In this document: positions 32,385 through 41,033 of the stretch, piece after piece
Position numbering within the stretch: position 1 is the first letter of the stretch
Layout of the letters: every line of letters begins with the position of its first letter
From: Streptomyces sp. NBC_00341
Lineage (GTDB): Bacteria > Actinomycetota > Actinomycetes > Streptomycetales > Streptomycetaceae
NCBI RefSeq assembly: GCF_041435055.1
Contig: NZ_CP108002.1
Location: forward strand, 434,001 to 498,000
DNA: 64,000 bases
Reading direction: 5' to 3'
Notes under the pieces: model-generated
Told to the model about the DNA's origin: nothing
Seen by the model: the letters and a program-made list of their open reading frames with translations, nothing else
Databases searched by the model: none
Made by a program: the position numbers and the translations under genes

Positions 32385-33656
32385 ATGAGATCCGTTCCGC
32401 CGTCCGAGGACGCGTACGACGGTATGCGGCTGCGTCAGTGGTCGCGTGGCGCCGCGCGCTCCGCCGGCATCGAACGCCGTGATCTGCTGCGGCTGGTGGC
32501 GGCCGCGTCGGCAGCCGCCGGGCTGCCCGCCGGTCTCTCGTCCCCCGCCCAGGCGGCCCCCGGGGCGGCCGGCCCCGCGCCCGGGATCGTGAAGCCGCTG
32601 CCGCCCGAGGTGTTCACGGTGCGCGGCACCAACGCCGAGACCAACTTCGCGGCGCTGCGCCCGACCGGGCTGCTCACTCCCGCCGACCGCTTCTTCGTGC
32701 GCAACCACACCACCACCCCGCGGATCGACGCGTCCGGCTGGCGGCTGAAGGTGTGGGGCGACGGGCTGCGGGGCCCGGCGGTGGAGTTCACGTACGACGA
32801 GCTGCGGGCGCTGCCCATGGCCACCGTCACCTCGTTCGTCGAGTGCGCGGGCAACGCCCGCAGCTACTACACGACGCAGCAGGGCGAGCAGGTCAGCGGC
32901 ACGGCCTGGACGCTCGGCGCGATCGGGACGGCCCGCTGGCGCGGGGTGCGGCTGGCCGATGTGCTGCGCCGGGCGGGCATCACCCGGAACGCGGTGGATG
33001 TACTGCCGCGCGGGCTGGACGACGAGGTGGTCAGTGACGGGATCAACCTCGGCCGGGTCCGCAGGCCGCTGCCGGTCGCGAAGGCGCTGGACGACGTGAT
33101 CCTCGCCCTTGAGATGAACGGCGAACCGCTGCCGCCCGACCACGGCCATCCGGTACGTCTGATCGTGCCGTCCTGGGTCGGGGTCGCGAACATCAAGTGG
33201 GTCGGCGACATCGAGGTGAGCGCGTCGCCGCTGCTCTCCCCGTGGAACACCGGCCTGTACCGGCTGTTCGGTCCCGGCTATCCGGCGGAGGGCAGTGCGC
33301 CGCTGACCCGGCAGACGCTGAAGAGCGCCTTCGAGGTGGCGCCGGGGGCATCGTTCCGCGCCCGCCGACGCCATGTGCTGACGGGCAGGTCCTGGTCGGG
33401 CGGGGCGCCGGTGCGCACGGTCGAGGTCAGTACCGACGGCGGTGCGCGGTGGCGTCGCGCACGGCTGCGCGACGAGCCGCGGAACGGAAGCTGGGTCCGC
33501 TGGTCGGCCGACTGGGTGCCCAAGGACCGCGGACCGGCCGTCCTGCTGGCGCGGGCGACGGACCGGTCGGGCCGCACCCAGCCGGAGAAGGCCGTCCCCA
33601 ACACGCAGGGCTATCTCTTCGACGCCGTGGTCCGGCACGAGGTACGGGTCGTCTGA
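32385..33656 (+). CDS. Tat-exported molybdopterin oxidoreductase, sulfite oxidase family
   Basis: The 423-residue protein starts with a long twin-arginine signal: ERRDLLRLVAAASAAAGLPA near residues 31-50 and a likely cleavage at AQAA. The Mo-cofactor domain follows, with FVRNHTTTPRIDASGW and the molybdenum-ligand Cys in FVECAGNARSYY, and a C-terminal Mo-co dimerisation domain (GGAPVRTVEVSTDGGARWRR). The fold is that of sulfite oxidases and dehydrogenases. Placement after metY-metX hints at sulfur metabolism, perhaps detoxifying sulfite. GGGAG lies nine bases before the ATG. The electron acceptor is unknown. Confidence 0.88.
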   Translation: MRSVPPSEDAYDGMRLRQWSRGAARSAGIERRDLLRLVAAASAAAGLPAGLSSPAQAAPGAAGPAPGIVKPLPPEVFTVRGTNAETNFAALRPTGLLTPADRFFVRNHTTTPRIDASGWRLKVWGDGLRGPAVEFTYDELRALPMATVTSFVECAGNARSYYTTQQGEQVSGTAWTLGAIGTARWRGVRLADVLRRAGITRNAVDVLPRGLDDEVVSDGINLGRVRRPLPVAKALDDVILALEMNGEPLPPDHGHPVRLIVPSWVGVANIKWVGDIEVSASPLLSPWNTGLYRLFGPGYPAEGSAPLTRQTLKSAFEVAPGASFRARRRHVLTGRSWSGGAPVRTVEVSTDGGARWRRARLRDEPRNGSWVRWSADWVPKDRGPAVLLARATDRSGRTQPEKAVPNTQGYLFDAVVRHEVRVV

Positions 33657-33665
33657 CGCGGCGGC

Positions 33666-33691
33666 GGGGGCCGGCGAGTCGCCCGGCCCCC
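33666..33691. terminator. Convergent terminator hairpin
   Basis: GGGGGCCGG pairs with CCGGCCCCC over an 8-base loop in the 52-bp gap between the plus-strand sulfite oxidase-like gene and the minus-strand dehydrogenase, and could serve both. Confidence 0.6.
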
Positions 33692-33708
33692 GGCGAGCCA
33701 CCCCGGAC

Positions 33709-34617
33709 TCAGTCGCCGTCCCGGTCCGCCGTCCGGCCCGCGTAGTAGGTGGCGATCATGTCCTCGCCGCCGTGCCCGGCCGCTTCGGCGCGGGCGAAGC
33801 GGACCTCGGAGGCGGCGGTCAGATCCAGCCGTACGCCGGTCTGCTCGGCGGCGTCGAGGATGAGGCGGGTGTCCTTCAGGGCCGTGCTCAGGGAGACGCT
33901 CGGAGTGAGATCGCCGGACAGCACCGCGGCGGACTTGCTCTGCAGATAGCCGGAGTCGAGCGGGCCGCCCCGCACGGCGTCGAGGAACAGCTGCGGGTCG
34001 ACGCCCAGCCCCTCCGCGAGGTTGAGGCTCTCCGCCACGCAGCCCACCATGTTCATCACCCAGGTGTTCACCACGAGTTTCAGCCTGGACGCGGCACCCG
34101 GTTCCTCGGAGACCCAGACCGTACGCTGCCCGATCGCGTCGAACACCGGGTCCGCCACCGCACGGGCGGCGGACGGCCCGGAGACGAAAACGGTCAGCGC
34201 GCCCTGTTCCGCGGGCTGCCTGGTTCCGGAGACGGGTGCGTCGAGGAAGACGAGGCCCAGGTCCGCGGCGCGCTGGGCCAGTTCGACCGCCCCGTCCGGT
34301 CCGACCGTGGAGCTCTGCAGCAGGACCTGGCCCCGGTGCACCCCGTCGGAGGCGGCGGTGAGCGCGGCGGCGACGGAGGTCGTGTCGTTGAGCGTGGTGA
34401 GGATGACGTCGGCGCCGCGTACCGCCTCGGCCGCTGTTTCGGTCACGGTGGCACCGTCCGCCGTCAGGGGCTCCGCCCTGGCCGACGTACGGTTCCAGGC
34501 GCGGACCTCCAGCCCGGCCCGGATCATGCTGCGGGTCATCGCGGACCCCATGATCCCGGTGCCGAGGACGGCGACGACCGGCGGTCGCGGGGTTGCTCCG
34601 GCTGTCGCTGAATTCAT
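33709..34617 (-). CDS. NAD(P)-dependent beta-hydroxyacid dehydrogenase
   Basis: The 302-residue enzyme of the 3-hydroxyisobutyrate dehydrogenase family has the Rossmann VAVLGTGIMGSAMTRSMIRA near residue 15, the substrate-binding FLDAPVSGTRQPAEQGALT near 120 and catalytic Lys in RLKLVVNTWVMNMV near 170. Some relatives are imine reductases, so the substrate could be a hydroxyacid or an imine. AAGGGA lies nine bases before ATG 34617; ATG at 34626 has no space for a ribosome binding site. It lies 55 bases after cbiZ, probably in one transcript. Confidence 0.88.
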   Translation of the reverse strand: MNSATAGATPRPPVVAVLGTGIMGSAMTRSMIRAGLEVRAWNRTSARAEPLTADGATVTETAAEAVRGADVILTTLNDTTSVAAALTAASDGVHRGQVLLQSSTVGPDGAVELAQRAADLGLVFLDAPVSGTRQPAEQGALTVFVSGPSAARAVADPVFDAIGQRTVWVSEEPGAASRLKLVVNTWVMNMVGCVAESLNLAEGLGVDPQLFLDAVRGGPLDSGYLQSKSAAVLSGDLTPSVSLSTALKDTRLILDAAEQTGVRLDLTAASEVRFARAEAAGHGGEDMIATYYAGRTADRDGD

Positions 34618-34672
34618 GGGGACCATTCCCTTCGTCGGCCGCGCCCGGATTCGCGCGCGGCGTTTCGGATGC

Positions 34673-35275
34673 TCAGGACTGCCGGCGCGCGCCTTCGAGT
34701 ACCGCGGTGTACACGGCCCTTGCCAGCCGCGATCCCCAGCGCGAGCGGGGCCCGGCGAACAGCTCGCCCGGCCCGTCGGCCGGTTCGGGCGCCGCGACGC
34801 AGACGGAGTCGGTGGGGGTGCCGGAGCAGGAGAGTCCGGCACCCAGGAGGGCCTGGACCTTGGCCTCCGTGGCGGTCGCGACGGCGTTGACGAGCGCGGC
34901 GTCGCAGAGCGGCACGGGCAGGACGACGACGATGTTGACCGTCCCGGGTCCCGGCGGGGCCCCGGTGTCCTCTGCCGGGGCCGCCGCCCAGCCGCGCACT
35001 CCGAGGCCGCAGGTGGCGGTGGCCGTCACGTCCCCGTCCACGGCGACCGTGTACGCGGTGACATCGGCGGCCGTCATCAGTCCGGCGCCGGGCCCGGTGA
35101 GGTGTTCGGCCGCGGCGATCTCGGCCAGGTGCCGGTCCGGGTCCGTACGCGGATAGCCGCCGGGCACCTGGGCGTTGAGGATCCAGTCACGCGGGCCGAT
35201 GCCGCCGCCGAGCACTGCGCTGCTGCACACCCGCCAGCCGGGCCCCAGCCGCCACACCAGATGGTGCAGGTCCAC
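34673..35275 (-). CDS. cbiZ: Adenosylcobinamide amidohydrolase
   Basis: CbiZ cleaves the aminopropanol side chain of (adenosyl)cobinamide to adenosylcobyric acid, allowing salvage of imported corrinoids. Family motifs are CSSAVLGGGIGPRDWILNAQ, VPGGYPRTDPDRHLAEIA, VTATATCGLGVRG and NIVVVLPVPLCDAALVNA. From GTG at 35275 the product is 200 residues, but the upstream in-frame codons read PEQRGELLARHEDG and look like true family N-terminus with no ATG or GTG available. Either an unusual start or a frameshift near 35300-35395 hides the real beginning. No other cobalamin genes are in view. Confidence 0.83.
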   Translation of the reverse strand: MDLHHLVWRLGPGWRVCSSAVLGGGIGPRDWILNAQVPGGYPRTDPDRHLAEIAAAEHLTGPGAGLMTAADVTAYTVAVDGDVTATATCGLGVRGWAAAPAEDTGAPPGPGTVNIVVVLPVPLCDAALVNAVATATEAKVQALLGAGLSCSGTPTDSVCVAAPEPADGPGELFAGPRSRWGSRLARAVYTAVLEGARRQS

Positions 35276-35445
35276 GCCGTCCTCGTGCCGGGCCAGCAGC
35301 TCGCCGCGCTGTTCGGGGAGCCGGACGCGTGCGGAACGGATGAGACACCCCCGGAGGCGCGGCAGGACGGCGGTCGCCCTGCGGACCCGTAGATCATATG
35401 CGCCGGGACGGGGCGTCCGGATCGCGCCCCGCCCCGCGTCCTCCG

Positions 35446-36747
35446 TCAGGCTTCGCCCCGGCCCATCGCGATCAGCCGGTCCAGCACGGCGGCGTCGGCC
35501 CTGACCCCGTCGTGCGCGTAGGCGTCGGTGACCCAGGTGCGCAGGCCCCGTACGGCGTCGGCGGTGGCAAGGGCCTGCTCCCGGTCGACGAACATGTCGT
35601 CGTGGTAGACGGCTGCGACGACCGGGACCTCATTGGCGGCGAGCCGGTCCAGGTCGTACAGGGCCGGCCAGTCCGTGCGGGCGGCGAGCGCCTCCGCGGC
35701 GCCGCGCAGCGGTACGAGCGCGGGGTCCTCCTCGAACTGCCAGGGGTAGACCATCTCGCCGGTGAACCGCAGCGGGCCGCCGGCGGTGGCGTCGAAGGCC
35801 GGGAACTCCTGGCGGACGCGGTGCGCCGACCAGTCGGTGGGGCGGCCGCCCTGGGCGTAGATCGGCTCGTGGAGCACGGCGTACAGGGGGCGTTCGGCGA
35901 AGGACACGGCGGCGTCGACGCCGCGCAGGAACGTGTCGGTCAGCTCCGGTCCGTCGGCGCCCTCGGTGAAGGCGGTCTCCAGGAGGTAGTGGAGCGATTC
36001 GGACTTGGACGCGGTGCCGAACGTGATGCCGAGGGTCTGGAAGCGCCGCACGGTGAGTCGTTCACCGGTCGGCATCCGCACGTCGTGGCTTGCCAGGTGC
36101 GCCGCGACGGCGTCGGCCAGTGCCTGGTCGCCGGGGTAGCGGTCGAAGTAGCGCTCGTTCTGGGTGAGAGTACGGGCGTAGGCGGCGCGGTACACGTCGT
36201 CGGCGTGGCCGGTGAGCGTCGGCAGTCCGCCGGTGATGTAGGCCCGGGTGAGCCCTTCCGGGGCCAGGCTGAGGTAGGTGAGCGTGGTGAAGCCGCCGAA
36301 GCTCTGGCCGAGCACGCTCCACGGCTGCTCGCCCTGGAGCCGGCGGCGCAGGAGTTCGGCGTCGCGGACGATCGAGTCGGCGCGGAAGTGCGCGAGGTAC
36401 CCGGCGGCTGCCGCGTGGTCCGTACCGAAACGGGCCAGGGTGCGCCGGTCTGCGGGGGTCGAGCGGCCGGTGCCGCGCTGGTCGAGGAGGACGACGCGGT
36501 ACTCGGTGAGCGCTCGGCGCAGCCAGGCCCCCGCTGCGTTGGGGCGTTCGGCGCGGCCACCGGGACCGCCCTGGAGCCAGAGGAGCCGGGGCAGGTCCTC
36601 GTGTTCGCGTCCCTCCGCGACGACTTCGCGGGCGAAGAGCGCGATGACGGGGCTCTCGGGGTCGCTGTGGTCGAGCGGCACGTCGAGGGTGTGGTCGGTG
36701 CAGACCAGGCCGCCGTGGCGGTAGGTGACGGGGGCTGGGGTGGACAT
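35446..36747 (-). CDS. Proline iminopeptidase-like alpha/beta hydrolase (S33)
   Basis: The 433-residue S33-family hydrolase has WLQGGPGGRAERP at the oxyanion site, VVLLDQRGTGRSTPADRR, the nucleophile motif VLGQSFGGFTTLTYLS with Ser near 143, Asp in AVYHDDMFV and the catalytic His near the end in AYAHDGVR. Family members release N-terminal proline from peptides. AGGAG precedes the ATG. It follows the M29-like gene, from which a terminator and a repetitive tract separate it, so it may have its own promoter. Peptidase function fits the neighbouring OPT transporter. Confidence 0.9.
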   Translation of the reverse strand: MSTPAPVTYRHGGLVCTDHTLDVPLDHSDPESPVIALFAREVVAEGREHEDLPRLLWLQGGPGGRAERPNAAGAWLRRALTEYRVVLLDQRGTGRSTPADRRTLARFGTDHAAAAGYLAHFRADSIVRDAELLRRRLQGEQPWSVLGQSFGGFTTLTYLSLAPEGLTRAYITGGLPTLTGHADDVYRAAYARTLTQNERYFDRYPGDQALADAVAAHLASHDVRMPTGERLTVRRFQTLGITFGTASKSESLHYLLETAFTEGADGPELTDTFLRGVDAAVSFAERPLYAVLHEPIYAQGGRPTDWSAHRVRQEFPAFDATAGGPLRFTGEMVYPWQFEEDPALVPLRGAAEALAARTDWPALYDLDRLAANEVPVVAAVYHDDMFVDREQALATADAVRGLRTWVTDAYAHDGVRADAAVLDRLIAMGRGEA

Positions 36748-36757
36748 GGCGCTCCTC

Positions 36758-36846
36758 TCACGTCGCGTATCTCGCGTCGTGTCTCTGTCGTCGCGACTCT
36801 CGCGTCTCTCGCATCTCTCGCGTTCCGGCTCTCGCGTCGCGGAACG
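36758..36846. repeat. Low-complexity TCTCGCG tract
   Basis: The region between the S33 gene start and the upstream terminator is built from repeated CGTCTCTCGC-like words (seven or more TCTCGCG/TCTCGCA units). It forms the 5' region of the S33 gene, just ahead of its AGGAG. Confidence 0.6.
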
Positions 36847-36860
36847 GTTTCACGGGTGGC

Positions 36861-36893
36861 GGACGGGCCCGCACGGGGGGTGCGGGCCCGTCC
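36861..36893 (-). terminator. Terminator after the M29-like gene
   Basis: GGACGGGCCCGCAC pairs perfectly over 14 bp around a GGGGG loop, beginning seven bases after the stop codon of the minus-strand M29-like gene. Confidence 0.8.
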
Positions 36894-36900
36894 GGGGCCG

Positions 36901-37965
36901 TCAGTAGCCGGCCACGCCCAGGTCGCGGCAGATCGCCACGAGGTCCGGGTGCACGTAGCGCCCGTTCTCCTCGATGGCGACGCCGTCCAGGTAGATGGAC
37001 GGGCCGAGGACGCTGCCGTCCGTGTGGGCGGCGGCGACCCACGGTTCGCCGCCGATCCAGGCGCCCTTGGTGCCGATGCCGAGTTCGACGCAGCCGAAGA
37101 CGCGCTCGTCCTCGACGATGCGGCCGGTCGGGGCGAGGACGCCGGGGTTGAAGCCGAGCGACCAGTGGGCGACGCGGAACATGTTCGGGTCGTTGAAGGA
37201 CTCCATCCAGCGGCGGAAGGTGTCCGCGTCGGCGTCGCCCTCGATCTTGGTGACGACGCCCTTCTCGACGGTGCACCGGACCGGGGAGCGCAGCAGGCCG
37301 ATCTCGTCCGGCGGCCACAGGGCCCCGTCGAAGACGAGTACGCCGTCCTGGGTCTCCTCCAGGGGGTTCCAGGAGATCTGGCCGGAGAGCATGACCGTCT
37401 CGCCGGGCTTCTCCGCGGGCTTGCCGCGCAGGTTGATCGGCCGGTCGCCGTTGCGGCCCACCAGGTCGGTGCCGTTGGCGGAGGTGATCCGGACCTCGTC
37501 GGCCGCCTCCAGCAGTGCGACCAGCGCCTTGCCCAGGCGTATGACGCCCTGGAAGTCGGGGCGTCCGACGGTGGCGACCAGCATCTGGACGTCCATCGCG
37601 GTGAGGTTGGTGTAGCGGCAGCCGTTCGCCATGGCGGCGCGGAAAGCGTCGGAGTGCATCAGGTACGAGACGGCGAACTCGATCCACACGTCGGCGTCGG
37701 CGATGGCTCCCGCGACGGGGCGGGGCGGCTCCATCGAGGCGCCGGGCAGCGTCTCGTACCAGACGACGACGGGGTGGGCCCCGGCGGCGGCGACGGCCTG
37801 CGCGGTGGCTTCGATGACCCGGCGGTCGCTGCTGGTGTCGCCGGTGAGGACGACGTGCTCGCCGCGCTTGACGAGCATGACCTCCTCGACGAGCTTGCGG
37901 GCGGCCAGGGCGAGTTCGAAGCTGAGGTACTCGGGACGCGGTTCGAGCCTGCTGTACATGTCCAT
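36901..37965 (-). CDS. M29-like aminopeptidase/NicX-family protein
   Basis: The 354-residue protein resembles thermophilic M29 aminopeptidases and the related 2,5-dihydroxypyridine dioxygenase NicX. Seen are KRGEHVVLTGDTSSDRRVIE near 34, VGRNGDRPINLRGKPAEKPG near 170, FGCVELGIGTKGAWIGGEPW with VAAAHTDGSVLGP near 295-325, and a C-terminal HPDLVAICRDLG. Glu, His and Asp residues in these blocks are likely metal ligands. Between an OPT transporter and a proline peptidase, a peptidase role is more likely than a dioxygenase. AAGGAGACC precedes the ATG. Confidence 0.75.
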   Translation of the reverse strand: MDMYSRLEPRPEYLSFELALAARKLVEEVMLVKRGEHVVLTGDTSSDRRVIEATAQAVAAAGAHPVVVWYETLPGASMEPPRPVAGAIADADVWIEFAVSYLMHSDAFRAAMANGCRYTNLTAMDVQMLVATVGRPDFQGVIRLGKALVALLEAADEVRITSANGTDLVGRNGDRPINLRGKPAEKPGETVMLSGQISWNPLEETQDGVLVFDGALWPPDEIGLLRSPVRCTVEKGVVTKIEGDADADTFRRWMESFNDPNMFRVAHWSLGFNPGVLAPTGRIVEDERVFGCVELGIGTKGAWIGGEPWVAAAHTDGSVLGPSIYLDGVAIEENGRYVHPDLVAICRDLGVAGY

Positions 37966-38042
37966 GGGGGTCTCCTTGCCGTGCGGGTGGTGCTGAGTGG
38001 TGCGGTGGTACGGGATGTGGTCCGGGTGCGGGGTGGCCCGGC

Positions 38043-39710
38043 TCAGGTCTTGAGGATCTGGGCCGAGTCCCCGAGCGAGCTGCCGGCGATCAGTCCGGCG
38101 CCCACCAGGTTGAGTTCCTCGTCGGCCGCAGGGCCGCGCAGCCTGCGGTAGCCGACCCGGACGACGAGGGCGCCGAGGACCAGCCAGCAGGCGTGCGGGG
38201 TGAGGATGAGCAGGCCGGTGGCGAGCATGACGCCCATCTGCCGGCGGGTGCCGCCGAGCAGCTGGATGGCGGCGCCGGGGATGGCCCAGATGAGCATGGT
38301 GCGCACCGCGTCCGGGTCGCTGAGGCCGCTCTTGATGGTGTCGGCGTACACCTTGGCGACGGGCGGGATGAGCCCCTGCCCGAAGTACGAGCGCCAGGCG
38401 AGTGCGACGACGGCGAGGGCGACCGCGAAACCGATGAGGGCGGCCAGGAACTGCTGGCGGCGGCCCTCGCGCTCGAAGGGGTCCCAGGGCCGGTGCTCAC
38501 GCCGCAGCAGCCAGCCGGCCTTGAGGTCGTAGCCCATGTCCGCGAAGGCCGGGCCGGTGGCGGAGACGTACCCCACCAGGAGCGCGAGTGGCACCGACGG
38601 GATTCCTATGGCGAGGCCGAGGATCAGGAAGATCAGGGTGACGGCGAAGGACGGGAACCAGCCGGACTGCATGGCCGCGAGGCCGACGATCAGTTCGTGC
38701 ACCAGGGCGGCGAAGGCGGCGAACAGCACCCAGCCGACGATGCCGAGCGGGCTCATGTCGCCGATCAGCCCGCCGAGCACCGCGAGGATCACGGCGCCCC
38801 CGGTGAAGAGCGCGAAGCCGCGGATCAGGGAGAGCCGCAGTGTGCGCTCGTCGACGGTGTACGCGGTGCTCGGGTCCGCCGGCTCGACGTGCGCCACGCT
38901 GCGGTCCTCCTCTGCGGCGGCCGTTCGTCTGCGCTCGCGACGGCCGATCAGCAGGTGCACGGCCTGGCCGAGCGCCACGACGCCGGCGCCGACCATGACG
39001 CCGTGCGGGATGTACCCGGCGCCCAGGTCGGTATGGAAGAGGTCCATCCCGTACTGGCGCAGCATCAGTCCGATGCCGAACATCATCAGCGCCCAGACGT
39101 TGCCCAGGAAGGCGACCCCGGCGGCCGAGAGCGGCAGGCTGAAGAGCGTTCCCGCGAGGCCGACGGCGGTGCCGCCCGCGAGGATCAGGGCCCGGCGCCC
39201 TCCCCGGTCGCCGGCCTTGATGGTCTCGGCGGCCGCGGTGCCGGGCGGCCAGGCGGCGTCGGCGGGCAGCAGCCGTGAGCCGAAGGCGCGGTAGAGCACC
39301 CAGGCGTCCACGACGAGCCCGATGGACGCGCCCGCGAGCATCGGCCAGACCAGGTCCTGGCGCCCGAAGACGTACGGGATGGCGACGGAGGTCAGCAGGG
39401 CGTTCGCGGAGGCGAAGGTGGCGGCGGAGATCGCGCTCTGGGCGAGGTTCTGCCGGTGCACGGACCGCATCCGGCGCAGGAAGCCCAGCGGGATGCGGCC
39501 GATGAGCATGGCGACGAGTGCGCCGACGACCGAGGTGTTGGCCGAGATGCCCAGCTTGGAGACCAGGTCGATGCCGATGACGGCTCCCACGGCGGAGAGC
39601 ACCACCAGGATCACCAGCAGCACGGGTTCCATGGTCCTGGGGTGCGACCGGGGCTCGTCGGGGGCGGACGGCGGCGGGGCAGGGTGCGGCGCTGAGACGT
39701 GGTGCGCCAT
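38043..39710 (-). CDS. OPT-family (oligopeptide) transporter
   Basis: The 555-residue protein has about 14 hydrophobic segments and the OPT signature region GISANTSVVGALVAMLIGRI near the N-terminus, YIPHGVMVGAGVVALGQ in the middle, and GYVSATGPAFADMGYDLKAG near 385. OPT proteins import small peptides or metal chelates with protons. It stands 77 bases upstream of the M29-like gene and 116 bases downstream of iclR on the same strand, so it is probably the importer of a peptide-utilisation operon. A metal-chelate substrate, as in YSL members, cannot be excluded. Confidence 0.87.
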   Translation of the reverse strand: MAHHVSAPHPAPPPSAPDEPRSHPRTMEPVLLVILVVLSAVGAVIGIDLVSKLGISANTSVVGALVAMLIGRIPLGFLRRMRSVHRQNLAQSAISAATFASANALLTSVAIPYVFGRQDLVWPMLAGASIGLVVDAWVLYRAFGSRLLPADAAWPPGTAAAETIKAGDRGGRRALILAGGTAVGLAGTLFSLPLSAAGVAFLGNVWALMMFGIGLMLRQYGMDLFHTDLGAGYIPHGVMVGAGVVALGQAVHLLIGRRERRRTAAAEEDRSVAHVEPADPSTAYTVDERTLRLSLIRGFALFTGGAVILAVLGGLIGDMSPLGIVGWVLFAAFAALVHELIVGLAAMQSGWFPSFAVTLIFLILGLAIGIPSVPLALLVGYVSATGPAFADMGYDLKAGWLLRREHRPWDPFEREGRRQQFLAALIGFAVALAVVALAWRSYFGQGLIPPVAKVYADTIKSGLSDPDAVRTMLIWAIPGAAIQLLGGTRRQMGVMLATGLLILTPHACWLVLGALVVRVGYRRLRGPAADEELNLVGAGLIAGSSLGDSAQILKT

Positions 39711-39826
39711 GGGGCACCCCCTTCGGTTTGCAGGGCTGGGAGGCGGGTCCGGGTCTCCGCGGCGGGGCGGAACCCGGGGGCACGCGGCGGCAGGGCAGGC
39801 CGCGGCCGGGCGGTACCGGGGCTGGT

Positions 39827-40627
39827 TCAGCCGCCGAGGGCGGCGGTGATCTCCGCCGCGCCGGCGCGTACCAGCGTCACGAGGGTGTCGGCGGCCCGGT
39901 CCACGCGGTGGGACGGGCCGATGACGGTGAGGGAGGCGGGGACGCCGTCGCCCTGGAAGACGGGGGCGGAGACCGCGGTGACGGCCTCGTCGTACTCGCC
40001 GTGGCTGATGCAGTACCCGTCGGCACGGACCTGCGCGTAGCAGGTGAGCAGGGCGTCCAGCTCTGTGATGGTGCGGTCGTTGAAGCGCGTCAGTCCGGCG
40101 GCGCCGAACATCTGCCGGATCTCGCGCTCGGGGTGGTAGGCGAAGAGGGTGTGTCCGGACGCTCCGGCGTGACCGGGCATGACGGCGCCGATGATCGCCG
40201 TGTAGCGGACGGGTCCGGTGCCGTCGACGGCGGCTTCACAGCGGTAGCTGCCCCCGTGCGGGACGTTGAGGACGATGCTCTCGCCGGTCTCGCGCAGCAG
40301 CCGGGCGAGTATCGGCCGGGAGATCGAGGACAGCACTCCGCTGTGCTCGCTGACCCTCGCCAGCCGGGACAGCGCCGGTCCCGGCCGGTAGCGGCGGCTG
40401 TTGTCGTCGCAGAGCAGGAAGCCCCGCGCGCTCAGGGTGGTGAGCAGCCGCTGGACGACGGCCTTGTCCCAGCCGTGGTGGCGGGCCAGTTCGCTCACGC
40501 CCCATTCGGGCCGCTGCTCGGTGAAGGTCAGCAGGACGAGCAGAGCCCGGTCGACTGTCTGCAGCACTCCGGGGGCCTGCTGTCCGTCGCGGGCCGGGGT
40601 GGTGGTGTCCGTGCCGCGCTCAGCCAT
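39827..40627 (-). CDS. IclR-family transcriptional regulator
   Basis: The 266-residue regulator has an N-terminal winged HTH at about 22-75 (TVDRALLVLLTFTEQRPEWG, then SELARHHGWDKAVVQRLLTT) and an IclR effector domain (RLARVSEHSGVLSSISRPIL onward, PGHAGASGHTLFAYHPE, and the C-terminal AVSAPVFQGDGVPASLTVIG). It heads the minus-strand group iclR, OPT, M29-like. GGAGG lies upstream of the ATG. A near-perfect palindrome 43 bp upstream is the probable binding site. The effector is unknown, perhaps a peptide or amino acid. Confidence 0.92.
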   Translation of the reverse strand: MAERGTDTTTPARDGQQAPGVLQTVDRALLVLLTFTEQRPEWGVSELARHHGWDKAVVQRLLTTLSARGFLLCDDNSRRYRPGPALSRLARVSEHSGVLSSISRPILARLLRETGESIVLNVPHGGSYRCEAAVDGTGPVRYTAIIGAVMPGHAGASGHTLFAYHPEREIRQMFGAAGLTRFNDRTITELDALLTCYAQVRADGYCISHGEYDEAVTAVSAPVFQGDGVPASLTVIGPSHRVDRAADTLVTLVRAGAAEITAALGG

Positions 40628-40669
40628 GGGCCGGGCCTCCTTCGTCCGCTTCGTCCATCTGTCGGTGCG

Positions 40670-40694
40670 GAAATCGCAACGCCGTTGCGATTTC
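40670..40694. promoter_or_regulatory. IclR operator candidate, 12-bp arms
   Basis: GAAATCGCAACG and its exact complement flank a single C. The site is AT-rich against its surroundings and lies 43-67 bp upstream of the iclR start, overlapping the expected promoter. The adjacent IclR regulator is the natural candidate to bind it. Confidence 0.65.
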
Positions 40695-40954
40695 TGGCGA
40701 AAGAATGGTGCCGCGCCCAGCGGGTGTCAAGGGTTTGCCGGAAATTCGCCGCGCGGCGGGAACCGCCTGTTCAGCGGCGGTTACGGCGGCCCGCGCGCCG
40801 GTACCCGCCGGGCGGGCCGCACCCGCCCGGCCGTTCACTCGATTGGCCTAACCGGATCGCGGGGCCCACAGCGGCATCGCGCGGGGCCCCGCCCCATCCG
40901 TCGGGGGTGGGGCGCCCCGCCCCCGGCGGCCGGGAAGTTGCAGCGTCCATCCGG

Positions 40955-40986
40955 GTGAGGCGCGATGGAATCCGGACGCGCCTCAC
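40955..40986. promoter_or_regulatory. Hairpin upstream of the PRC-barrel gene
   Basis: GTGAGGCGCG pairs with CGCGCCTCAC around a 12-base loop, 47 bases before ATG 41034. It may be a 5' untranslated structure or the end of an upstream transcript. Apart from it and the IclR operator, the 406-base gap 40628-41033 shows nothing recognisable. Confidence 0.4.
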
Positions 40987-41033
40987 CTGCTGGACCCACC
41001 CACAGGACGCGCCCGAGCTAGGAGGAATCGGTC

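Noticed and set aside
35398..38151. 917-codon open frame on the plus strand
   Set aside because: It lies antisense to the S33 and M29-like genes, with biased composition and no recognisable motif.
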